Below are positions 7,237 through 15,029 of a DNA stretch of 39,539 nucleotides, one piece after another. The stretch's first letter is position 1. The number at the start of each line of letters is the position of its first letter. Both the position numbers and the translations under genes were made by a program. Origin of the DNA: DAIDKA01 sp049792815 (GTDB lineage: Bacteria; Pseudomonadota; Gammaproteobacteria; Steroidobacterales; Steroidobacteraceae); contig JBARBG010000061.1 in assembly GCA_049792815.1 (NCBI GenBank), forward strand, positions 1 through 39,539. The letters run 5' to 3'. The notes beneath the pieces were generated by a model that was not told where the DNA came from, did no database searches, and worked only from the letters and a program-made list of their open reading frames with translations.

Positions 7237-8642
7237 TGTTTGAACTCGTCCGCGAATCCGATGTTCCACTGGTCGATCAGATCGTCGAACGCATAAGCCG
7301 GCACATCCAGGAAGGTCAGCTCGCCGCGGGAACCCGGCTGCCCTCCATCCGCAGGCTTGCCGCCCAGGTTGGCGCCAGTGCTTTCACGGTGGTTGATGCC
7401 TACGATCGGCTGGTCGCCCGCGGTCTCATCGCCTCGCGTGCCGGGCGCGGCTTTTACGTGGCGCCGCGAGTAGCGGGCACGGCGGTGGCCGTCATCGAGG
7501 CCATGCCCGACCCCGGAGCCGACGCGCTGGCATTATTGCAGGCAGTGATCGCGGATCCCGCGCACCTCATCGCGGCGGGCTCTGGCCGCCTGCCGGACAG
7601 CTGGATGGAAGAGCTGACCACGAGCGCGGTGCTGACGCGCCTGGCGCGTAGCCGCCGACCCTATCTTTGGGCGACCTGCCCGCCGCGGGGTCTGAACGAG
7701 TTGCGTGAACAGCTCACCGCCAAACTGCAACGGCAGGGCATCGCGGCGGGGGTCGAAAACCTGATGACCACGGTCGGCGCCTCGCAGGCCTTCGACCTGC
7801 TGTGCCGCACGCTGCTGGTGCCGGGGGACGCGGTGCTGGTGGAGGACCCGGGTTACTTCGTGCTGTTCGAACAGCTGCGCGCGCATCACCTGCGGCTGAT
7901 TCCGGTGCCGCGCCGAGCCCATGGCCCGGATCTCGAGGCGCTGGAGGAAGCCTGTCGCGCCCATCGGCCACGCGCTTTCTTCCTCCAGTCCCTGCTGCAC
8001 AATCCAACCGGCACCAGCATCGATGCCACGTGTGCCCACCGGCTGGTGTCGCTGGCCGAGCAGTTTGGCTTCACCCTCATCGAAGACGATATCTACGGCG
8101 ATCTGTACGAAGGTCCGGCGGTGCGGCTGGCGCAGATCGACGGCTTCCGCCACGTCGTCTACGTGGGCAGCTTCACCAAGCTCATCGGCCCCGCGGTGCG
8201 CGTCGGCTTCATCGCAACCCATCCGGCAATGGCCGCGCAACTGGTCCAGCGCAAGGTGCTTGCCATGCTCTCCGGATCCACCCTGCCCGAGGCCATAGTC
8301 GCGCAGATCCTCGATGGCGGTCGCTACCGGCGCCATGTCGAACGGGTGCGCGCGCGCCTGGCGCGCATGCGTGCCGACAGCCAGCGTGCCTTGCGCCGCG
8401 CCGGTATCCGTTTCGATGACGATGACAGCGCCGGCATGTTCCTGTGGGGCGAGGTCCCGCCGGCGACGGACCTTGACCAGCTGGTCCGCGATGCCCGCGA
8501 GCGCGCCATACTGCTGGCCAAGGGCGCCCTGTTTTCCCCGGACCGGGCCAACGTTGCGCGCTTGCGCTTCAATGTGGCCCACAGCGCCGCGCCTGAACTG
8601 ACACAGTTCCTCAGTGAGGCGCTCGCGCCGGCGCTATCATAG
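7233..8642 (+). CDS. MocR-type (GntR HTH plus aminotransferase-like) transcriptional regulator
   Basis: A 469-residue fusion of a GntR winged helix (residues about 10-75: PLVDQIVERISRHI, GTRLPSIRRLAAQVG, AYDRLVARGLIASRAGRGFYV) with a fold-type I aminotransferase-like domain. PLP-site motifs are GASQAFDLLC, the HNPTGT loop, EDDIYGDL and the PLP-lysine motif SFTKLIGPAVRVGF. Proteins of this family are mostly PLP-responsive regulators of vitamin B6, GABA, taurine or amino-acid genes. I start it at ATG 7233, overlapping the exporter stop; ATG 7236 is equally possible. The frame is open much further upstream, inside the exporter gene, but that extension is shadow sequence. It is co-directional with the exporter rather than divergent, the more usual MocR arrangement. 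Confidence 0.92.
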   Translation: MMFELVRESDVPLVDQIVERISRHIQEGQLAAGTRLPSIRRLAAQVGASAFTVVDAYDRLVARGLIASRAGRGFYVAPRVAGTAVAVIEAMPDPGADALALLQAVIADPAHLIAAGSGRLPDSWMEELTTSAVLTRLARSRRPYLWATCPPRGLNELREQLTAKLQRQGIAAGVENLMTTVGASQAFDLLCRTLLVPGDAVLVEDPGYFVLFEQLRAHHLRLIPVPRRAHGPDLEALEEACRAHRPRAFFLQSLLHNPTGTSIDATCAHRLVSLAEQFGFTLIEDDIYGDLYEGPAVRLAQIDGFRHVVYVGSFTKLIGPAVRVGFIATHPAMAAQLVQRKVLAMLSGSTLPEAIVAQILDGGRYRRHVERVRARLARMRADSQRALRRAGIRFDDDDSAGMFLWGEVPPATDLDQLVRDARERAILLAKGALFSPDRANVARLRFNVAHSAAPELTQFLSEALAPALS

Positions 8643-8645
8643 GGG

Positions 8646-9239
8646 ATGCTTGCGAATCTGCCGCCCGTGACCCGGGCTCTGCTGCTCACCAATGTGGGCA
8701 TCTTCCTGCTGCAACTCGTGTTCGGCCCGGCGCTCGTGCAGTGGCTCGCGTTGTGGCCGCCCGGACCGTACTTCGAGCCCTGGCAGCTGCTCAGCTATGC
8801 ATTCCTGCACGACGGGTTCCTGCATATTCTGGTCAACATGTTCGCGCTGTTCATGTTCGGCACGCCCATGGAGCGCTACCTGGGCGCACGACGCTTCACG
8901 GTCTATTATTTCCTGTGCGTATTGACCGCCGGGCTCACGCAGACGACAGTGACCGTGCTCGAACACGCCGGGTCGCCCACGATCGGCGCCTCGGGCGGCA
9001 TCTTCGGATTATTGCTGGCTTTTGCCATGTATTTTCCGCGCGCGCGGGTCACGCTGTTGTTCCCGCCCATTCCACTTCCCGCCTGGCTGTTCGTATTAAT
9101 CTATGGCCTGGTAGAATTGTTCATGGGGGTCACGGGCAATGAAGCCGACGTTGCGCACTTCGCGCACCTGGGAGGCATGCTGGGAGGCGCCGCGATCATC
9201 CTGTTCTGGCGTGCCCGAGACGGTGCATTGAAGCGATGA
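8646..9239 (+). CDS. Rhomboid-family intramembrane serine protease
   Basis: A 197-residue six-helix membrane protein. The oxyanion-hole motif HILVN (about residue 60), the catalytic serine motif GASGGIFG (about residues 115-122) and the catalytic histidine in HFAHLGGMLGG (about residue 170) are all present, so it should be active against transmembrane segments of membrane proteins. It begins 3 bases after the MocR gene and its stop overlaps the start of the ABC ATPase (ATGA), so it is probably translated with the Gld-like ABC genes. Whether it processes one of their membrane proteins is unknown. Confidence 0.93.
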   Translation: MLANLPPVTRALLLTNVGIFLLQLVFGPALVQWLALWPPGPYFEPWQLLSYAFLHDGFLHILVNMFALFMFGTPMERYLGARRFTVYYFLCVLTAGLTQTTVTVLEHAGSPTIGASGGIFGLLLAFAMYFPRARVTLLFPPIPLPAWLFVLIYGLVELFMGVTGNEADVAHFAHLGGMLGGAAIILFWRARDGALKR

Positions 9240-9946
9240 TCAGGACTGAAGCACTCACCAAGCAGTACGGCGCCCTCACGGCGGTGGATGCCGTCAGCTT
9301 CACGGTTTCACCCGGCGAAGTGCTGGGCTTTCTCGGACCCAATGGCGCCGGCAAGACCACCACCATGCGCATGCTGGCCGGCTTCGTTGGCGCAAGCTCG
9401 GGCCGTGCCAGCATCTGCGGCCACGATGTGGACACCGATTCGATCGCCGCCCGCGCCTGCCTGGGCTATCTGCCGGAGGGCGCGCCGGCCTATGGCGAAA
9501 TGACGGTGCGGGATTTTCTCAATTTCGTGGCGGACCTGCGCCATCTGCACGGCGCCGCCAGAGCGCGCGTCGATGCGGTCATCGAGCGCCTGCAGCTGCA
9601 AAGCGTGCTCACCCAGACCATTGACACCCTCTCGAAAGGATTCCGCCGGCGCGTAGGCCTCGCCCAAGCCATCATGCACGACCCGCCGGTGCTGATCCTC
9701 GATGAGCCCACGGACGGCCTCGACCCGAATCAGAAGCACGAGGTGCGCGCTCTCATCAATGAGATGGCGGGTGGCGAAAAGACTGTGATCATCTCCACGC
9801 ACATCCTGGAAGAGGTCGATGCGGTGTGCACGCGGGCCATCATCATCGCGCGCGGCCGCATCGTCGCCGACGATACGCCGCAGGGACTGGCGGCGCGCCT
9901 GCCCTCCGGGCGGCTCGACGAAGTTTTCCGCAAGATCACGGCTTAG
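9236..9946 (+). CDS. ABC transporter ATP-binding protein (GldA-like)
   Basis: A 236-residue ABC ATPase. Walker A is GPNGAGKTTT (about residues 36-45), the signature is LSKGFRRRVGLAQA, Walker B is VLILDEPTDGLD and the H-loop is STHILEEVD. This is the ABC-2 export type found with GldF-like permeases. It partners the next three genes: permease, GldG-type protein and DUF4340 protein. In Bacteroidetes GldA-GldF-GldG are tied to gliding and secretion; in proteobacteria such clusters exist without gliding and their cargo is undefined. Confidence 0.94.
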   Translation: MIRTEALTKQYGALTAVDAVSFTVSPGEVLGFLGPNGAGKTTTMRMLAGFVGASSGRASICGHDVDTDSIAARACLGYLPEGAPAYGEMTVRDFLNFVADLRHLHGAARARVDAVIERLQLQSVLTQTIDTLSKGFRRRVGLAQAIMHDPPVLILDEPTDGLDPNQKHEVRALINEMAGGEKTVIISTHILEEVDAVCTRAIIIARGRIVADDTPQGLAARLPSGRLDEVFRKITA

Positions 9947-9955
9947 GATTGGCAC

Positions 9956-10690
9956 ATGCGCAACGTCGGCATCATCATGCGCCGCGAACTGATCAGTTAC
10001 TTCGCGACCCCGCTCGCGTATATCTTCCTGCTGATCTTCCTGGTGCTGGCCAACCTGTTCACGTTCTATCTGGGCGGGTTCTTCGAGCGCGGCCAGGCGG
10101 ACCTGAACCCCTTCTTCACCTACCACCCCTGGCTGTTCCTGTTCCTGATCCCCGCGGTGTCGATGCGGCTGTGGGCCGAGGAGCGCCGCTCCGGCAGCAT
10201 CGAGCTGCTGATGACTCTACCGGTGACGTTGTGGCAGGCCGTCGTGGGCAAGTTCCTGGCAGCCTGGGCCTTCATCATCCTGGCGCTGGTTCTGACCTTC
10301 CCGCTGTGGATCACGGTCAACTATCTCGGCAGCCCGGATAATGGCGCCATTCTCGCGGCCTACATCGGCAGCATGCTGCTGGCCGCGGGTTTCCTCAGCA
10401 TCGGTTCGCTGGCCTCGGCGCTGACGCGCAATCCGGTGGTGGCCTTCATCGTCGGCATCGCCGCGTGCTTTGTGTTCCTGGTGGCGGGATTTCCGCTGGT
10501 TCTCGACGCCTTTCGCGGCTGGGCCCCGCAGTTCCTGGTGAATGCGGTGGGTTCGCTGGGATTCCTCACCCATTACGAGGCCATCTCCAAGGGCGTCATC
10601 GATATCCGCGACCTGATCTATTTCGGGCTGCTCATCACCTGGTTCCTGCTGGCGACCGCCGTCGTCCTCGACGTGCGCAAGTCTGAATGA
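9956..10690 (+). CDS. ABC-2 type permease (GldF-like)
   Basis: A 244-residue membrane protein with about six helices: residues 15-35 (TPLAYIFLLIFLVLANLF), 60-75, 100-120, 138-160, 165-185 and 220-240. It starts with the typical MRNVGIIMRRELISYFATP cytoplasmic segment of ABC-2 permeases and has the RLWAEERRSGSIELLMTLPV loop that contacts the ATPase. It lies 9 bases after the ATPase and 19 bases before the GldG-type gene, so the three should form one membrane complex. Confidence 0.93.
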   Translation: MRNVGIIMRRELISYFATPLAYIFLLIFLVLANLFTFYLGGFFERGQADLNPFFTYHPWLFLFLIPAVSMRLWAEERRSGSIELLMTLPVTLWQAVVGKFLAAWAFIILALVLTFPLWITVNYLGSPDNGAILAAYIGSMLLAAGFLSIGSLASALTRNPVVAFIVGIAACFVFLVAGFPLVLDAFRGWAPQFLVNAVGSLGFLTHYEAISKGVIDIRDLIYFGLLITWFLLATAVVLDVRKSE

Positions 10691-10709
10691 TCGTCAAGGG
10701 CGATTCACG

Positions 10710-12596
10710 ATGAAACGTTCAACTCTGGGAGGCGGCACGCTGCTGGCGCTGGCCGTGCTGTTCACCGGCATCACGCTGGTGGGCGGCTATGTGCTGCGCA
10801 GCTGGCGCATCGACCTCACGCAGAATCATCTGTACACCACGGCACCGGGCACCGAGCGGATTCTCAAAGGGCTCAAGGAGCCCATCAACCTGTATTTCTT
10901 CTACAGTACGGCCACGGGCAGCCAGGTTCCGCAGGTCGCAAGCTACGCCAACCGGGTGCGTGATCTGCTCAACGAGTTCGCCGCGCGCTCCAACGGCAAG
11001 GTGCATTTGCACTTCGTGGATCCGCAGCCCTTTTCGGCCGACGAGGACCGTGCCGCGGAGCTCGGCGTACATTCGGTCAACGTGGGTGGCAATGCCGCCA
11101 CCCCGCTGTACTTCGGCCTGGCCGGAACGAACTCCACCGACGGCCAGGCCGCCATCGATTTCCTGGATCCGAGCAAGGGCGAGTTCCTCGAATACGACCT
11201 GGCGAAACTGGTGTACCAGTTGAGCGGTGCCAAAAAGCCCGTCATCGGCTGGCTGTCGGAGCTGCCGATGAGCGCCGGTTTCGACCCGAACTCGGGCCAG
11301 CCGCGCTCCGCCTGGGTGGTTCTGGAACAGATGCAGCAGGTCATGGACGTGCGCCTGCTGGACAACAATGTCGGCAGCATCGATCCGGCCATCAGCGTGC
11401 TGGTGCTGGTGCATCCGAAGCACCTGTCGGCGGCGGCGCAGTTCGCCATCGACCAGTTTGCGCTGCGCGGGGGGCACATCCTGCTGTTCGTCGATCCGCT
11501 GGCCGACCAGGACCAGACCGGAGTTGATCCGTCCAACCCCGCGGCCGCGCTCAGCGCCGATCGCTCCTCGCATCTTGAAACCCTGCTCAACGCCTGGGGC
11601 GTGGACTTCGATGCGCACCAGGTGGTTGCGGATTCGCGTTACGCCATGAGCGTCTCGGTTCGTGAAAACGAGGCGCCGGTGCGCCACCTGGGAGTGCTCG
11701 GGCTGGACGCCTCGGCCATGAATCAGAAGGACGTAGTGACCGAGGGGCTTACCAACGTCAACCTCGCCACCGCCGGCCACCTCAGCGCCAAGAAGGGCGC
11801 CACCACCACCTTCGAACCGCTGCTGTTCTCGAGCGATCAGGCGCAGCTGATGCCGGTGACGCGTTTCCTGGTGCTGCAGGATCCGGCGACGCTGTCTGAT
11901 GGTTTTCATCCCACCGGCGAGCACTACACGCTGGCGGCACGCGTCAGCGGCAACATCAGTACCGCCTTCCCGGGCGGACTGCCGCAGGGCGCGACGCTGC
12001 CGGCCGGCACCACTCTTCTGACCCATTCCATCAAGCCCCTGGAGCTGATCGTGGTGGCCGACACCGATGTGCTGTCGGACTACCTGTGGGTGCATCAGCA
12101 GGAACTGGCGGGCCAGCGCATCGCGCAGCCCTTCGCCAACAACGGCGACCTGGTCGCCAATGCCCTGGACAACATGGCCGGCAGCGATGACCTGATTTCA
12201 ATCCGCGGCCGGGCCACCTACCAGCGCCCCTTCGCGCGCGTGGAGGCGCTGCGCGCGCAGGCCGACGACCGCTTCCGCGACAAGGAACAGGAGCTTGAGA
12301 AGCAGCTGCATGCCACTGAGGATCAGCTCTCGGCCCTGCAGTCGCAGCGCACCGATCGGGGCGTGGCCATCCTGACACCCGACCAGGAACAGGCGCTGAC
12401 CCGTTTCCAGAACGAAAAACTGCGCATCCGCAAGGAACTGCGCGATGTGCGCCTGGGCCTGGACCAGGACATCACCCGACTGGGCAACTGGACCAAGCTC
12501 ATCAACATCATCGTGGCGCCGGTACTGTTCGCGCTGATCGCGGTGGTGGTGGGTCTTTTGGTGCGGCGTCACCGCCGGCGCGGAGCGCGGCCGTGA
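10710..12596 (+). CDS. GldG-family ABC-type auxiliary protein
   Basis: A 628-residue membrane-anchored protein of the Gldg/ABC_transp_aux family. A single N-terminal helix (about residues 8-28) leads into a large periplasmic region with the family's RIDLTQNHLYT and a segment resembling VLVLVHPKHLS-FAIDQFALRGGHILLFVDP. A charged, probably coiled-coil stretch (about residues 520-600, DKEQELEKQL and onwards) precedes the C-terminal helix IIVAPVLFALIAVVVGLLV and a basic tail. It presumably forms the periplasmic part of the ABC complex. Its stop overlaps the GTG start of the DUF4340 gene. Confidence 0.92.
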   Translation: MKRSTLGGGTLLALAVLFTGITLVGGYVLRSWRIDLTQNHLYTTAPGTERILKGLKEPINLYFFYSTATGSQVPQVASYANRVRDLLNEFAARSNGKVHLHFVDPQPFSADEDRAAELGVHSVNVGGNAATPLYFGLAGTNSTDGQAAIDFLDPSKGEFLEYDLAKLVYQLSGAKKPVIGWLSELPMSAGFDPNSGQPRSAWVVLEQMQQVMDVRLLDNNVGSIDPAISVLVLVHPKHLSAAAQFAIDQFALRGGHILLFVDPLADQDQTGVDPSNPAAALSADRSSHLETLLNAWGVDFDAHQVVADSRYAMSVSVRENEAPVRHLGVLGLDASAMNQKDVVTEGLTNVNLATAGHLSAKKGATTTFEPLLFSSDQAQLMPVTRFLVLQDPATLSDGFHPTGEHYTLAARVSGNISTAFPGGLPQGATLPAGTTLLTHSIKPLELIVVADTDVLSDYLWVHQQELAGQRIAQPFANNGDLVANALDNMAGSDDLISIRGRATYQRPFARVEALRAQADDRFRDKEQELEKQLHATEDQLSALQSQRTDRGVAILTPDQEQALTRFQNEKLRIRKELRDVRLGLDQDITRLGNWTKLINIIVAPVLFALIAVVVGLLVRRHRRRGARP

Positions 12597-13642
12597 TCCG
12601 CCCCGCCCAGCTCCTGTCGCTGGCCGTGGCCGGAATCGTGCTGGCCGGTGCCGGCGCCTGGCTGGTCTCACGGCATGGTGCCCGGAGCGACGCTGAATCC
12701 CTGGGCGCGGTCCTGCCCCTGAAGCAGGCTGACCTCAACGCGGTGACGCAACTGCGGATCTTCAAGGGCGACGGCAGTCACACGACGCTGCACCGTGATG
12801 CCACGCGCTGGGTCGTCGCCGAACGCGGCTATCCGGCCGACACCGGCCAGGTGCGCAAGCTGCTGCTGGATCTTTCCGCCCTGCAGATCGAGGAACAGAA
12901 GACCTCGGACCCGGCGCTATATCCAAAGCTCGGGGTCGAAGAGCCGCGTGGCGCGCAGACCCTCAGCACCGGCGTGAATCTTGATCTCAACGCCAGGACC
13001 CTGGGTCTGATTGTCGGCAAGACCTCCGGCACCGGTTCGGTGTACGTTCGCGTCGCCGGCACGGCACAAAGCCTGCTGGCGAGCCCGCAGCTGACCCCGG
13101 ACGCGGATCCGCGCCATTGGCTGGACCGGTCCATTGTGGATATCGCGGCCGATCAGGTGAACGAGGTGGACGTGAAGCCCGCCAGTGGTCCGGAATATGC
13201 CGTCAAAGGCTCCTCGGTCACGCCCCTGCCCAAGGGCCGCGAACTGGCCGACCCCGGTGCGCCGGCGGCGCAAGCGGCTGCCCTGCTGGGACTGCAGCTG
13301 GATGATGTGCGCAAGGCGGGAGCGCACGCGCCCGCGGCCCAGGCCACCTTTCGCACCGGCGATGGCCTGATCCTGACCCTTGCCGGTATCCCGGAGGGCG
13401 AGACCCGCTACATCACCGTCGCCGCCACGGCCAGCGCCCCGGCGGCGCAGCAGCGCGCCCAGGACCTGAATGCGCGCCTTGTGGGTTGGGAATTCGAACT
13501 GCCGGGTTATCGCTATGACACGCTGTTCCGTCCTCTCGAACAGCTGCTGAAACCCCTGCCCGCGCCCAAGCCGGGCGCCACAGCAAAGCCGGCACACAGC
13601 CCGGTCGCGACACCGAAGGTCACGCCGCAGCAAAGTCACTGA
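12593..13642 (+). CDS. DUF4340 domain protein of the Gld-like ABC cluster
   Basis: A 349-residue protein with an N-terminal signal or anchor helix (LLSLAVAGIVLAGAGAWLVS) and a DUF4340 body, marked by WVVAERGYPADTGQVRKLLLDLSAL and EEQKTSDPALYPKLGVE. It ends in a Pro/Ala/Lys-rich tail with several short PxPKPG-like units. Start is GTG, overlapping the GldG-type stop by four bases. DUF4340 proteins usually follow GldG-like genes in proteobacteria and are thought to sit in the envelope with the ABC complex; no biochemical role is known to me. Confidence 0.9.
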   Translation: MIRPAQLLSLAVAGIVLAGAGAWLVSRHGARSDAESLGAVLPLKQADLNAVTQLRIFKGDGSHTTLHRDATRWVVAERGYPADTGQVRKLLLDLSALQIEEQKTSDPALYPKLGVEEPRGAQTLSTGVNLDLNARTLGLIVGKTSGTGSVYVRVAGTAQSLLASPQLTPDADPRHWLDRSIVDIAADQVNEVDVKPASGPEYAVKGSSVTPLPKGRELADPGAPAAQAAALLGLQLDDVRKAGAHAPAAQATFRTGDGLILTLAGIPEGETRYITVAATASAPAAQQRAQDLNARLVGWEFELPGYRYDTLFRPLEQLLKPLPAPKPGATAKPAHSPVATPKVTPQQSH

Positions 13643-13652
13643 GGAGATTCCC

Positions 13653-14330
13653 ATGAGCAAGCATGTCGCGGTGCGCGAAATCGCACGACCGGACCCGGCC
13701 GTCTGCAAAGCGCTGGGCAGCAGTGGCGTGGCCACCGTTCATGAGGCACAGGAACGAACGGGCCTGCTCGCCTCTTACATGCGCCCGATCTACGCCGGCA
13801 AGTCCATTGCCGGACCCGCGGTCACCGTATCCTCCCCGCCCGGGGATAACTGGATGATTCATGTAGCGGTGGAGCTGTGCAAACCCGGTGACATCCTGGT
13901 GGTCGCCCCGACTTCGCCCTGCGAGGACGGTTATTTCGGTGATCTGCTGGCGACTTCCCTGCAGGCCCATGGCGTGCAGGCGCTGATCATCGATGCCGGT
14001 GTGCGCGATGTCGCAACGCTCAAGCAAATGGACTTCCCGGTATGGAGCAAGGCGATCTATGCCCAGGGCACCATCAAGGCCAGCCTGGGCTCGGTGAATG
14101 TTCCGGTGATCTGCGCCGCGCAGCTCATCAATCCTGGCGATGTGGTGGTCGCGGATGATGATGGCGTGTGCGTGGTGCGCTGTGCCGAGGCTGCCAAGGT
14201 CGCAGAAGCCGCGGCCAAGCGGGTCGCCGCCGAGGAGGACAAGCGCAAGCGCCTGGCCTCAGGAGAGCTCGGAATGGATATCTACAAGTTCCGCGAGAAG
14301 CTTGCGGCGCTGGGCCTGGTATACCAGTAA
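13653..14330 (+). CDS. ligK: 4-carboxy-4-hydroxy-2-oxoadipate aldolase / oxaloacetate decarboxylase
   Basis: A 225-residue RraA-like class II aldolase for the last step of protocatechuate 4,5-cleavage, splitting 4-carboxy-4-hydroxy-2-oxoadipate to pyruvate and oxaloacetate; relatives also decarboxylate oxaloacetate. The fold is recognised from GVATVHEAQERTGLL, the PTSPCEDGYFGDLLATS active-site segment, ALIIDAGVRDV with the metal-binding Asp, and INPGDVVVADDDGVCVV. Length matches LigK/GalC/ProA. ATG has a strong GAGGAG site. It starts only 10 bases after the DUF4340 gene, so it could be read from the Gld-like transcript, apart from the other lig genes on the minus strand. No separate promoter is obvious. 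Confidence 0.94.
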   Translation: MSKHVAVREIARPDPAVCKALGSSGVATVHEAQERTGLLASYMRPIYAGKSIAGPAVTVSSPPGDNWMIHVAVELCKPGDILVVAPTSPCEDGYFGDLLATSLQAHGVQALIIDAGVRDVATLKQMDFPVWSKAIYAQGTIKASLGSVNVPVICAAQLINPGDVVVADDDGVCVVRCAEAAKVAEAAAKRVAAEEDKRKRLASGELGMDIYKFREKLAALGLVYQ

Positions 14331-14347
14331 ATACAGTAATGGACCGG

Positions 14348-14377
14348 ACTGCTGCCGCGCGGGTTCGCGGCAGCAGT
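14348..14377. terminator. Perfect 12-bp hairpin between convergent genes
   Basis: ACTGCTGCCGCG and CGCGGCAGCAGT form a perfect 12-bp GC-rich stem with a 6-base loop, 17 bases after the ligK stop and just beyond the stop of the small minus-strand ORF. Neither side has a long T run, so it may be a bidirectional weak terminator or an RNA-stabilising 3' hairpin. Confidence 0.6.
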
Positions 14378-14393
14378 CAGTCAACGTCGGCCT

Positions 14394-14498
14394 TCAGCCT
14401 CGCCCCTCACGCTTGGCGCGCTTGGCCGCGCGCTTCTCTTCCAGCGTCTTGGCTGGCTTCTTTTTTTCCTCTTTCTTGCGGTCCATGCCCTTGCTCAT
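14394..14498 (-). CDS. 34-residue Lys/Arg-rich small protein
   Basis: A very short ORF beginning MSKGMDRKKEEKKK and ending KREGRG, with about half its residues basic. An AGGAG site lies 6 bases upstream of the ATG. It resembles short basic SKGMD-type proteins I recall from proteobacterial genomes, of unknown function; that resemblance is from memory. The charge suggests nucleic-acid or ribosome binding (inference). It follows the cupin gene by 51 bases on the same strand and is followed by the hairpin at 14348-14377, consistent with a real last gene of that run. Confidence 0.65.
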   Translation of the reverse strand: MSKGMDRKKEEKKKPAKTLEEKRAAKRAKREGRG

Positions 14499-14549
14499 GG
14501 CGTTGCTCCTGTGTTGCGTTGCCGGGATTGTCGCTGAAGATACTCCAAC

Positions 14550-15029
14550 CTACAGAAAAGCTTCCAGACCCCCCATCGCGCCGGTGAAATGCTGCTTGCG
14601 ATCGGGCAGTTCACGCACCCAGCGAAAATCCTGCTCCTCGTATCCGGGAGACACCGTGCAGCCAACCAGCGTGTAGTCGCCAAGGCAGTGAGCCGCCTGC
14701 CAGCAACCGGCCGGAATGACGGCCACCGGCACGCCTTCAGCCGTCACGGAATCCAGCCGATAGCGCAGCAGTTTGCGGGCGAGTGGATCGTAGGAAAGTA
14801 ATTCTGAAGGGGCGCCGTAGTAGTAGTGCCAGATCTCATCTGACTGCACCACATGCCAGGGACTCGCGCGGCGGTGCTCCAGCAGGTAGAAGATGGTGGT
14901 GACCGCGCTGCGTTGCCCTTGAGGGGCATGGACCTGAGTGGTTGACTTGTAGACCTGGCGGAACCAGCCGCCTTCCTGGTGAGGTTCCAGGCCGAGTTTC
15001 GCGATCAATTCCTTGGGCGTCGGTTTCAT
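14550..15029 (-). CDS. DUF985 cupin-domain protein
   Basis: A 159-residue single-domain cupin of the DUF985 family (YML079w-like). Hallmarks are HQEGGWFRQVYKS, TIFYLLEH, SPWHVVQSDEIWHYYYGAP with the metal- or ligand-pocket histidines, and VIPAGCWQAAH. The biochemical role of the family is not established; sugar-epimerase-like folds are known. The ATG at 15029, after GGAGAG, overlaps the stop of the dctA-type gene (ATGA), so the two are probably co-translated. A longer open frame upstream is shadow sequence inside the transporter gene. Confidence 0.88.
   Translation of the reverse strand: MKPTPKELIAKLGLEPHQEGGWFRQVYKSTTQVHAPQGQRSAVTTIFYLLEHRRASPWHVVQSDEIWHYYYGAPSELLSYDPLARKLLRYRLDSVTAEGVPVAVIPAGCWQAAHCLGDYTLVGCTVSPGYEEQDFRWVRELPDRKQHFTGAMGGLEAFL

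Noticed and set aside
10719..12095. 458-codon minus-strand open frame
   Set aside because: It is antisense to the GldG-type gene, which has clear domains and fits its operon; the antisense frame has neither.
14460..14475. T-run that might be a rho-independent terminator
   Set aside because: The T tract is the complement of Lys codons in the 34-residue ORF and has no adjacent stem.
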